From Prevotella sp. UBA3837 (GTDB taxonomy: Bacteria > Bacteroidota > Bacteroidia > Bacteroidales > Bacteroidaceae): 5,300 bases of DNA. Numbering within the stretch: position 1 is the first letter of the stretch; each line of letters opens with the position of its first letter. The translations under genes were made by a program, and so were the position numbers. Where the stretch lies: NCBI GenBank assembly GCA_002392835.1, contig DGHX01000048.1, forward strand, positions 1-5,300. Direction: 5' to 3'. Positions 1-5,300 of the stretch are shown piece after piece. The notes beneath the pieces were generated by a model. That model made no database searches. It saw nothing but the letters and a program-made list of their open reading frames with translations, and was not told the DNA's origin.

Positions 1-1001
1 TTCAGGATCTGGTCGATACGCAGACGGGGGAATGTCCACTTGATCCACATAAGGAACCAGACGACAGCCAGCGTCTTTCCGAAGAACCATACGATGCCGG
101 GGATGTAGTTCATCACCGTGTCGAAGGCATCAATACCTATATTAATAGGAGCCCATCCACCGAGGAACACCATTGTGGCGATGCCGGCGATGATGAAGAG
201 GTTGAGGAACTCAGCGAGATAGAAGAAGCCGAAGCCCATGCCCGAGTACTCGGTGTGGTGTCCGGCGGTCAGCTCGCTCTCAGCCTCGGCCATGTCGAAG
301 GGGCCGCGGTTGGCCTCGGCGTTGCCGGCGATGAGGAATGTCACGAAAGCGATGACGGCAGGAATGTGGCCCTTGATGATGAGCCAGTTCCAGGGACCCG
401 TCTGATACTCCACGATGCCGCTGACCTGCATGGTGCCGGTCAGGATGACGGCGGTGATGAGGCAGAGGCAGAGCGACATCTCGTAACTGATCATCTGCAC
501 GGCGCCGCGCATGGCGGATACCACGGAGTACTTGTTGTTCGACGACCAGCCGGCCAGGAAGATGCCCACCACGCCGATGCTTGAGATGGCGGTGATGAGG
601 AACAGACCCACGTTGAAGTCGAGGATGCCCATGCCGTTGTTCCAGGGCAGGAAGCTGAACGTGCCCACCGATGCCACTATCACAAGGATAGGAGCCAGGG
701 CATAGAGCAGCTTGTCGGCCTTGTCGACGAAGAAGATCTCCTTGATGAGCATCTTAAACACATCGGCAAAGATCTGCAGTGTGCCCCAGGGGCCTACACG
801 CATAGGGCCTAAGCGGCACTGGAAGTAGGCACACACCTTGCGCTCCATGAAGATCATCAGGCAGGCTATCAGTGCGTAGGCCGTCAGCACCACGGCACCG
901 ACGATGACGCACTCAATCAATGTAGCCAACCAGCCAGGGCAACCTATCGTTAACCGCAGCAGTTGGTCAAACCATGTTGTTACTATACTAAAATCGAACA
1001 T
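1..1001 (-). CDS. nuoH: NADH-quinone oxidoreductase subunit H (NuoH), C-terminus cut by window edge
   Basis: NuoH is the membrane-arm subunit of complex I that joins the peripheral arm to the proton-pumping antiporter-like subunits and lines much of the quinone tunnel. I translated 333 codons from the ATG at 999-1001; no stop appears before the window edge, and family length suggests only a few dozen residues are missing. The protein is strongly hydrophobic with several membrane helices. Family signatures are clear: MERK at residues 52-55, GPMRVGPWGTLQIFADVFK at 65-83, AEANRGPFDMAEAESEL at 228-244, HTEYSGMGFGFFYLAEF at 249-265, and an FPRLRIDQ motif near the visible end (324-331), which matches the usual PRxRYDQ of the family. 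These loops carry the acidic residues thought to link quinone reduction to pumping. The start lies 4 nt after the nuoCD stop, with no Shine-Dalgarno sequence, which is normal for Bacteroidota. In many bacteria nuoE, nuoF and nuoG lie between nuoD and nuoH; here they do not. Confidence 0.97.
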   Translation of the reverse strand, partial: MFDFSIVTTWFDQLLRLTIGCPGWLATLIECVIVGAVVLTAYALIACLMIFMERKVCAYFQCRLGPMRVGPWGTLQIFADVFKMLIKEIFFVDKADKLLYALAPILVIVASVGTFSFLPWNNGMGILDFNVGLFLITAISSIGVVGIFLAGWSSNNKYSVVSAMRGAVQMISYEMSLCLCLITAVILTGTMQVSGIVEYQTGPWNWLIIKGHIPAVIAFVTFLIAGNAEANRGPFDMAEAESELTAGHHTEYSGMGFGFFYLAEFLNLFIIAGIATMVFLGGWAPINIGIDAFDTVMNYIPGIVWFFGKTLAVVWFLMWIKWTFPRLRIDQIL

Positions 1002-1005
1002 ATTA

Positions 1006-2619
1006 TTATCTGTCAATATCGGGAATAACTACGTCAATAGCTGCACAGGTGGCAATGAGGTCGGCTATCTTCTGGCCGCGAAGCATGGGGTCGAAAGCGC
1101 CGACGAGCGAGAGACCCATGGGGCGCATCTTCATGCGGTAGGGGCTCTTGTCGCCACGGGAGTCGAGGTAAACGCCAAACTCACCGGCAACGCCTTCAAC
1201 AGCATAGTACCACTGTCCCTCGGGAACTTTGATGATAGGCTTCTGCTTCACGTAGAAGTCACCCTCGGGAATGTTGTCTATGAGCTGCTCAATGATGTTC
1301 AGGCTCTGGTACATCTCGGTGATGTGTACCATGTAGCGGCCCATTGAGTCGCAGGTGTCGGTGGTGCACTGCTCCCATTCCACCTTGTCGTACAGGTCGT
1401 AGGGATGGTTCTTGCGCACATCGTTCTTCCATCCTGAAGCACGTCCGGCAGGGCCGGTGACGGCGTAGGAGATGCAGTCTTCCAGACTCATCGGGCCGCA
1501 CTGCTCCAAACGGTTGTGTGTGATGATGTTATCGCCAAACACATCAAGGTATTCTTGAATCATCGGGCGCAGATACTTCACCAGGTCCTTCACGTTCTTC
1601 ACGAAGTTCGGGTCGATGTCGGCCTGAAGGCCGCCGATGCGGTAGTAGTTCTGAATGAGGCGTCCGCCGGTGGTCTCCTCCATCACGTTAAGCACGTGCT
1701 CGCGGTCACGCATGCCATAGAGGAAAGCAGTGAGCGCTCCCAGGTCCTGTGCCACACACGAGGTGAAGAGCAGGTGCGAGTCGAGACGCTGCAGCTCGTC
1801 CATGATGGTGCGTATGTACTTGATGCGGTCGGTGAGCTCCACGCCCATTCCTTCCTCAATGACTCCTACGAGCGCATGACGGTGTTGCATGGCTCCCAGA
1901 TAGTTAAGGCGGTCGGTTAAAGCAAGAGTTTGGGGATAGGTCATCGACTCCCACATTTTCTCTATACCGCGGTGTATGTATCCGAAGTGCGGATAGATGC
2001 GTTTCACGGTCTCACCCTCGAGAACGGTCTGCAGGCGCAGCACGCCATGGGTGGCGGGATGCTGCGGGCCGATGTTGATGACGTAGTCGTCGCTGCTGAA
2101 CAACTTGTTCTGCTTCGACTGCAGGTTGCCGTCCTTGTCCAAGTAGTATTCCAGACCGTAGTCGGGCTCCACGTCGTCGTCAAGGGTGTACTTGTCGTTG
2201 AACTCCCAGTCCTTGCGGAAGGGGTGACCCTTGAAGTCGGTGCGCAGGAACAGGCGGCGCATGTCCTTATGGCCAAGGAAGACGATGCCGTAGAAGTCGT
2301 AGACCTCGCGCTCCAGCAGGTCGGCCACGCGCCAGATGTGTGAAACGGTGGGGATATAGGCCATCAGCTGTCCGTCGGTCTCGCCGGTACCGTTGCTCGA
2401 CATGCCGTCGCCGCACATCTGCGTACGGGCCAGCATCTTCACCGAGCAACGCTCGTGGGTCTTGGTGTTCTCCAGGATGTAGATACAGCCCAGGCCTTCC
2501 TCGGCTCCGAAGTCCTCGCCAACGATGGTCACCAGATAGTCGAAGCCTTTCTTCTCTTTCAAGTTCTGCATTTCCTTAGCGAACTTGTCAAATTCGAATG
2601 ATAAGAACTCTAATTTCAT
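1006..2619 (-). CDS. nuoCD: Fused NADH-quinone oxidoreductase subunit C/D (NuoCD)
   Basis: This is a 537-residue natural fusion of the 30-kDa (NuoC) and 49-kDa (NuoD) complex I subunits. It sits in the peripheral arm, and the NuoD part forms one wall of the quinone site next to cluster N2. The NuoC part covers about residues 1-140, with the family signature ADLLEREVYDFYGIVFLGH at 99-117 followed by RRLFL and GHPFRKDW (131-138). A linker rich in acidic residues leads to the NuoD part, from about 177 to the end: GPQHPATHG at 184-192 (its first His is the candidate quinone-site histidine), the 49-kDa signature HFGYIHRGIEKM at 211-222, DRLNYLGAM at 236-244 with the candidate quinone-site tyrosine, and a C-terminus ending in IDR as in most NuoD proteins. 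The ATG overlaps the nuoB TGA (ATGA), suggesting translational coupling. Residues about 67-84 of the NuoC part form a Gly/Ser/Thr-rich stretch that looks like a small surface loop insertion. No frameshift is seen. Confidence 0.98.
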   Translation of the reverse strand: MKLEFLSFEFDKFAKEMQNLKEKKGFDYLVTIVGEDFGAEEGLGCIYILENTKTHERCSVKMLARTQMCGDGMSSNGTGETDGQLMAYIPTVSHIWRVADLLEREVYDFYGIVFLGHKDMRRLFLRTDFKGHPFRKDWEFNDKYTLDDDVEPDYGLEYYLDKDGNLQSKQNKLFSSDDYVINIGPQHPATHGVLRLQTVLEGETVKRIYPHFGYIHRGIEKMWESMTYPQTLALTDRLNYLGAMQHRHALVGVIEEGMGVELTDRIKYIRTIMDELQRLDSHLLFTSCVAQDLGALTAFLYGMRDREHVLNVMEETTGGRLIQNYYRIGGLQADIDPNFVKNVKDLVKYLRPMIQEYLDVFGDNIITHNRLEQCGPMSLEDCISYAVTGPAGRASGWKNDVRKNHPYDLYDKVEWEQCTTDTCDSMGRYMVHITEMYQSLNIIEQLIDNIPEGDFYVKQKPIIKVPEGQWYYAVEGVAGEFGVYLDSRGDKSPYRMKMRPMGLSLVGAFDPMLRGQKIADLIATCAAIDVVIPDIDR

Positions 2620-3332
2620 GCCTGCTCCTCCTTGTTTTCCTTTAATTCTTTTACAAACTCCTCGGGCACGTCGGTCACGACGATGGTCTCGCGCTTGTGG
2701 TCGCCCAGCTTGTTGCGGAATACGAGCTCCTCGTTGCTCACGCCCAGCTCGCGCTCCTCAGCCGTCTGCTTGTGGTTGGCGCCTCCCAGGAATTTCTCAA
2801 TCTTCACCTTACGCTGCAGCTGCATCATGCCGTAGAGGATAGCCTCTGGGCGTGGGGGACAGCCCGGTACGAAGACGTCGACGGGTACTATCTCCTCAAT
2901 GCCCTTTACCACATGATAGCTCGACTTGAAGGGTCCGCCGCTGATGGCGCATCCGCCCACGGCGACGACATACTTCGGCTCGGCCATCTGGTCGTAGAGG
3001 CGCTTCAGTGCCGGGGCCATCTTGTGGGTGATGGTGCCGGCGCACATGATGAGGTCAGCCTGGCGTGGTGAGTTACGTGTCACCTCGAAGCCGAAGCGGG
3101 CAAAGTCGTAGCGGGCACAGCCGCAGGCCATGAACTCAATACCGCAGCATGACGTGGCAAAGGTGAGCGACCACAGCGAGTTCGAGCGGCCCCAGTTGAT
3201 GAGACGGTCCAGCGAGCCGGTGACGACATTCACGCCACCTTCATGCAGCTCGTCGATGATTTTCTCCAGCGACTCGTTGTCCTTCCATTCCTCGTAGGGA
3301 ATGCTTTTGATTTTTGGCTTCTTTACTTCCAT
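2616..3332 (-). CDS. nuoB: NADH-quinone oxidoreductase subunit B (NuoB), N2 iron-sulfur subunit
   Basis: NuoB (PSST/20-kDa family) binds the [4Fe-4S] cluster N2, the last redox centre before quinone. The protein is 238 residues. The four expected N2 ligands are visible: tandem Cys62-Cys63 in ATSCCGIEFMA, Cys128 in AVGGCAISGGP, and Cys158 in VPGCPPRPEA. Other conserved blocks are RYDFARFG (74-81), NSPRQADLIMCAGTIT (87-102) and the Tyr-Gly-Met-Met-Gln-Leu-Gln-Arg-Lys segment after the last Cys. I chose the ATG at 3330-3332 (protein begins MEVKKPKIKS). The frame stays open upstream to an ATG at 3524, but those extra 64 residues lie within nuoA, are Cys/Ser-rich and resemble nothing in the family. 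With this start nuoB overlaps nuoA by 10 nt and nuoCD by 4 nt. The tail after about residue 182 is charged, longer than in E. coli NuoB, and ends in a Glu/Lys-rich stretch; a C-terminal extension is common in Bacteroidota NuoB. Confidence 0.97.
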   Translation of the reverse strand: MEVKKPKIKSIPYEEWKDNESLEKIIDELHEGGVNVVTGSLDRLINWGRSNSLWSLTFATSCCGIEFMACGCARYDFARFGFEVTRNSPRQADLIMCAGTITHKMAPALKRLYDQMAEPKYVVAVGGCAISGGPFKSSYHVVKGIEEIVPVDVFVPGCPPRPEAILYGMMQLQRKVKIEKFLGGANHKQTAEERELGVSNEELVFRNKLGDHKRETIVVTDVPEEFVKELKENKEEQA

Positions 3333-3673
3333 TCCAGCGCTCCTTTCCGCCAGGCGTATGCCAGGCCAAATACTAATACAACCAGGAAGAAGCCGATGCT
3401 GAGCAACGCTGCCGCACCAAACTGCTTCACTACTACAGCCCATGGATACAGAAACACTGTTTCCACATCGAACATGAGGAACAAGATGGCGAACAGGTAG
3501 TAGCCCACATGAATAGGTATCCATGAAGAGCCGCGTGTAGGAATACCGCTCTCATACGGCTCTCCTTTCACCTTTGCATACGAGCGCGGACCTATAAGCT
3601 TAGCAATGATGTAAGCTGCCGCCACCAGTGTAATTCCCGTCACAATGACGGTAACCAACAAAGTGAAATTCAT
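3323..3673 (-). CDS. nuoA: NADH-quinone oxidoreductase subunit A (NuoA)
   Basis: NuoA (ND3 family) is a small membrane subunit of complex I at the junction of the two arms; its first loop reaches toward the quinone cavity. At 116 residues it has normal family length. Three membrane helices are visible at about residues 4-27, 55-78 and 87-108. The conserved loop motif YESGIPTRGSS is at 40-50. ND3 proteins of mitochondria have Cys where this one has Ser42, but Ser is also found in bacterial NuoA such as that of E. coli. The second helix carries the family motif YYLFAILFLMFDVETVFLYPW (59-79 region), including the buried acidic pair Asp69 and Glu71. It is the first gene of the operon: a Bacteroidota-type promoter lies about 45 nt upstream, and the DNA just before the ATG is AT-rich with no Shine-Dalgarno sequence. 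The stop overlaps the nuoB start by 10 nt. Confidence 0.97.
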   Translation of the reverse strand: MNFTLLVTVIVTGITLVAAAYIIAKLIGPRSYAKVKGEPYESGIPTRGSSWIPIHVGYYLFAILFLMFDVETVFLYPWAVVVKQFGAAALLSIGFFLVVLVFGLAYAWRKGALEWK

Positions 3674-3690
3674 AAATTATTTAATGTTAT

Positions 3691-3702
3691 AACAATATTG
3701 TT
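3691..3702. repeat. 12-bp perfect palindrome in the nuo leader
   Basis: AACAATATTGTT is a perfect 12-bp palindrome, identical on both strands, ending 18 nt before the nuoA coding start. It lies downstream of the predicted nuo transcription start. It could be a binding site for a dimeric regulator or a weak RNA hairpin. In AT-rich DNA a short palindrome can also arise by chance, so its function is uncertain. Confidence 0.45.
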
Positions 3703-3714
3703 CGCTTTTAAGCG
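3703..3714 (-). repeat. Short inverted repeat at the predicted 5' end of the nuo mRNA
   Basis: On the minus strand the sequence is CGCTTAAAAGCG, able to form a 4-bp stem (CGCT/AGCG) with a TAAA loop. It directly abuts the AACAATATTGTT palindrome and overlaps the region where transcription is predicted to start. If the mRNA begins here it would carry a small hairpin at its very 5' end, which in other transcripts can slow decay. The stem is short, so the evidence is weak. Confidence 0.35.
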
Positions 3715-3718
3715 GGTG

Positions 3719-3750
3719 CAAAGGTACAAAAACTTTTGCAATTTACCAAC
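3719..3750 (-). promoter_or_regulatory. Predicted Bacteroidota-type promoter for the nuo operon
   Basis: Read on the minus strand, TACCTTTG at 3726-3719 is a perfect match to the -7 consensus TAnnTTTG used by the main sigma factor (SigABfr type) of Bacteroidota. GTTG at 3750-3747 lies 20 nt upstream and matches three of four bases of the -33 element TTTG. Spacing is as expected. Transcription should start near 3711-3715, giving a leader of about 40 nt before nuoA. This is prediction from consensus only. Confidence 0.72.
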
Positions 3751-3801
3751 ATAATAATAAAAAAAGCCTCGGAAATAAATGCCTTAATGAATTATTTTTA
3801 T

Positions 3802-3809
3802 TATCTTTG
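3802..3809 (+). promoter_or_regulatory. Possible -7 promoter element for the response regulator operon
   Basis: TATCTTTG matches the Bacteroidota -7 consensus TAnnTTTG and lies 26 nt before the ATG at 3836. No TTTG-like -33 element is found 19-21 nt upstream (around 3778-3783 the sequence is AATGCC-like), so the promoter may be weak or need an activator. The expected start of transcription would be around 3814-3818, leaving a leader of roughly 20 nt. Confidence 0.5.
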
Positions 3810-3835
3810 CCACCAAAACGCACAAATACGTAATA

Positions 3836-5203
3836 ATGATGGAAGAAAAGAAGAAGGGCAAGGTGCTCGTCATTGACGACAACGAGGACATTCTCTTCGC
3901 CCTTAACCTGCTGCTGAAACCGCTGTTGGAGGACATCCGTGTGACGAAGAGCCCTGAGCAGATAGACCGTCTCTACGACCTTGTACACCCTGACGTGGTA
4001 TTGCTCGACATGAACTTCCGTCGAGATGCCATCAGCGGTGAGGAAGGCTTCGAGTGGCTGGAGCACATCCTGCATCGCGATGCGCTGGCGGTGGTCATCC
4101 TCATGACGGCATACGCCGATGCCGACAAGGCGGTGCGAGCGCTGAAAAGCGGTGCCACGGACTTCATCACGAAGCCTTGGGACAACTCCAAGCTGTTGGC
4201 CACGCTCTTTGCCGGCATTGAGCTCAGCCACGAAAGGCACAAGAGCCGTCTTTTAGAACAACGCATGGAGGTGGCGGCGTCGCCCTTCGGTGCAGCGGCG
4301 GCTCCCACCATCATCGGCGAGAGTCCGGTCATGCAGCGCGTGCTGCAGACGGTGGCACAGGTGGCACCTACCGATGCCAATGTCCTTATCCTTGGTGAGA
4401 ACGGCACAGGAAAAGATGTCATCGCCCGTCAGCTCTGTGCCCTTTCCGGGCGCGCAGCGAAGCCTTTTGTCAGTATCGACCTGGGGAGCGTGCCCGAACA
4501 GTTGTTCGAGAGCGAGCTCTTCGGCTATGAGAAGGGAGCGTTCACAGGAGCACAGAAGGCGAAGGCCGGACGTATGGAGACGGCCAGCGGCGGCACGCTC
4601 TTTCTCGACGAGATAGGCAACCTGCCCCTGACCCTTCAGGCAAAGCTGCTGGCAGCCCTGGAGCGCCGTGAGATCTCGCGTCTGGGCAGTACGCTGACGA
4701 CCTCCATCGACGTGCGCCTCCTCTGCGCCACTAATGCCGACATCCGCACCGAGGTGGCCGAAGGTCGCTTCCGCCAGGATCTGCTATACCGTATCAACAC
4801 AATCGAGATCACCATTCCCCCGTTGCGCGAGCGTGGTGAGGACATTATCCTGCTGTCCGAACATTTCATGAAGACATACGCGCGTAAATATAATAAGGTG
4901 GTGACCAGCCTGAGCCGCGATGCCCGTCAACGGCTGCTGCGCCATACATGGCCTGGCAACGTGCGCGAGCTGATGCACGCCCTGGAGCGTGCCGTACTGC
5001 TTTGCAAAGGTGCGACACTCTGTGCGTCTGACTTCATGTTGGAGGAACCGACGCACCGGGCTCCGACGCCGACGCTGAACCTGGAACAGCTGGAGCAGGA
5101 CGCCATTGAGCGTGCCATGCAGATAGCCGGAGGCAACGTTACCCGAGCCGCCGAGCTGTTAGGCATCACAAGGTTTGCACTCTACAGGAAGCTGAACAAA
5201 TGA
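3836..5203 (+). CDS. Sigma-54-dependent response regulator, NtrC family (REC - AAA+ - Fis HTH)
   Basis: This 455-residue cytoplasmic protein is a two-component transcription activator working with sigma-54 RNA polymerase. Receiver domain, about residues 8-130: acidic pocket Asp14-Asp15, phospho-acceptor Asp58 (LLDMN), Thr91 and Lys113 (TKPW). AAA+ domain, about 157-390: Walker A GENGTGKD at 187-194, the sigma-54 contact loop GAFTGA intact at 234-239, Walker B LFLDE with Asp258-Glu259, sensor I ATN at 298-300, arginine-finger segment RFRQDLLYRI (311-320), and sensor II WPGNVREL with Arg377. C-terminal Fis-type HTH, about 419-455, ending in ALYRKLNK. All key residues are present, so it should be phosphorylatable, ATP-hydrolysing and DNA-binding. 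The receiver has a longer than usual loop after Asp58 (NFRRDAISGEEG). The protein starts Met-Met; the second ATG at 3839 is an equally possible start. It is divergent from nuoA and overlaps the next gene by ATGA. The target genes cannot be read from the protein. Confidence 0.96.
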   Translation: MMEEKKKGKVLVIDDNEDILFALNLLLKPLLEDIRVTKSPEQIDRLYDLVHPDVVLLDMNFRRDAISGEEGFEWLEHILHRDALAVVILMTAYADADKAVRALKSGATDFITKPWDNSKLLATLFAGIELSHERHKSRLLEQRMEVAASPFGAAAAPTIIGESPVMQRVLQTVAQVAPTDANVLILGENGTGKDVIARQLCALSGRAAKPFVSIDLGSVPEQLFESELFGYEKGAFTGAQKAKAGRMETASGGTLFLDEIGNLPLTLQAKLLAALERREISRLGSTLTTSIDVRLLCATNADIRTEVAEGRFRQDLLYRINTIEITIPPLRERGEDIILLSEHFMKTYARKYNKVVTSLSRDARQRLLRHTWPGNVRELMHALERAVLLCKGATLCASDFMLEEPTHRAPTPTLNLEQLEQDAIERAMQIAGGNVTRAAELLGITRFALYRKLNK

Positions 5204-5300
5204 AGCCCTATCTGCTCTATATCGTGGGCCTGATGGCCCTGGTGGCGTGTCTGGCCGTCAGCGTCCAGTCGCACTTGCTCTGGCCGTCCATCGCGCTGGG
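5200..5300 (+). CDS. N-terminus of a membrane protein, probably the partner sensor histidine kinase (partial)
   Basis: An ATG at 5200-5202 overlaps the regulator's TGA at 5201-5203, giving the ATGA arrangement typical of coupled two-component genes. The 33 visible codons begin MKPYLLYIVGLMALVACLAV, a short basic start followed by a hydrophobic segment to about residue 22, then a short polar patch (SVQSH) and a further hydrophobic run (LLWPSIAL) cut by the window edge. This fits the membrane-anchored N-terminus of a sensor kinase, the usual partner in this position, but no kinase domain is visible. Reading as a signal-anchored protein of another kind is possible. The frame stays open to the edge with GC-rich codons like its neighbour. 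Confidence 0.72.
   Translation, partial: MKPYLLYIVGLMALVACLAVSVQSHLLWPSIAL

Larger units (their letters stand above)
3674..3835. other. Divergent intergenic region between the nuo operon and the response regulator gene
   Basis: This 162-bp stretch is the only substantial non-coding DNA in the window and is much more AT-rich than the genes on either side. It must hold the start signals for both the leftward nuo operon and the rightward regulator operon, unless transcription enters from outside. It contains a good minus-strand promoter candidate, a weaker plus-strand one, an A/T-rich tract between them (about 3750-3766) and two small inverted repeats near nuoA. I saw no RNA gene, riboswitch or terminator in it. 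Confidence 0.9.

Noticed and set aside
255..705. Two plus-strand open frames opposite nuoH
   Set aside because: They are antisense to a convincing NuoH reading frame, resemble no family, and are explained by GC-rich third positions on the other strand.
904..2343. Several plus-strand open frames opposite nuoCD, the longest about 147 codons
   Set aside because: They lie fully antisense to nuoCD, have His/Val/Leu-rich composition typical of shadow frames, and have no start signals of their own.
3333..3524. A 64-residue N-terminal extension of NuoB from an upstream ATG
   Set aside because: It lies within nuoA in another frame, is unlike NuoB N-termini, and the internal ATG gives the normal length and a standard operon overlap.
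3718..3739. GCAAA...TTTGC and CAAAA/TTTTG dyads between the promoter boxes
   Set aside because: Arms are only 5 bp in A/T-rich DNA and overlap the -7 element, so they are best explained by the promoter sequence and chance.
3674..3835. A sigma-54 (-24/-12) promoter in the divergent gap
   Set aside because: No GG-N10-GC pair in a TGGCAC-N5-TTGC-like context was found on either strand; the nearest pairs have wrong spacing (for example GG-N8-GC near 3771).
3743..4422. Minus-strand frames opposite the response regulator, including one reaching into the intergenic gap
   Set aside because: They are antisense to clear receiver and AAA+ coding sequence and show no domain or composition of a real protein.

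Overview
The window looks like ordinary chromosomal DNA from an anaerobic Bacteroidota bacterium, probably the Prevotellaceae/Bacteroidaceae. Four things support this. NuoC and NuoD are fused. nuoCD is followed directly by nuoH, with no nuoE, nuoF or nuoG between them. A TAnnTTTG promoter element of the Bacteroidota type lies upstream of nuoA, and no clear Shine-Dalgarno sequence precedes the nuo starts. The coding DNA is moderately GC-rich, while the single intergenic gap is AT-rich.

Minus strand, from position 3673 down to the left edge, holds the first part of a respiratory complex I operon in the order nuoA - nuoB - nuoCD - nuoH. The genes are tightly packed: nuoA/nuoB overlap by 10 nt, nuoB/nuoCD share an ATGA overlap of 4 nt, and nuoCD/nuoH are 4 nt apart. 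nuoH runs off the left edge near its C-terminus; the rest of the operon (expected nuoI onward) lies outside. NuoA and NuoH are membrane-arm subunits. NuoB carries the ligands of the terminal cluster N2, and NuoCD forms the quinone-site and connecting module. The NADH-oxidising module (NuoEFG) is not at its usual place, so the electron donor for this complex may not be NADH directly.

Positions 3674-3835 are the only intergenic region, 162 bp between divergent genes. It holds a good promoter candidate for nuo on the minus strand, a weaker one for the plus-strand gene, and two adjoining small inverted repeats that would fall in the nuo 5' leader.

Plus strand, from 3836 to the right edge, holds a complete NtrC-family response regulator (receiver, sigma-54 AAA+ domain with intact GAFTGA, Fis-type HTH). 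Its stop overlaps (ATGA) the start of a second gene, of which only 33 codons are visible. That gene begins with a hydrophobic segment and is probably the partner sensor kinase. Whether this system controls the divergent nuo operon cannot be told from the sequence; no convincing sigma-54 (-24/-12) promoter was found in the shared gap. I see no mobile element, CRISPR array, RNA gene or clearly novel system here.
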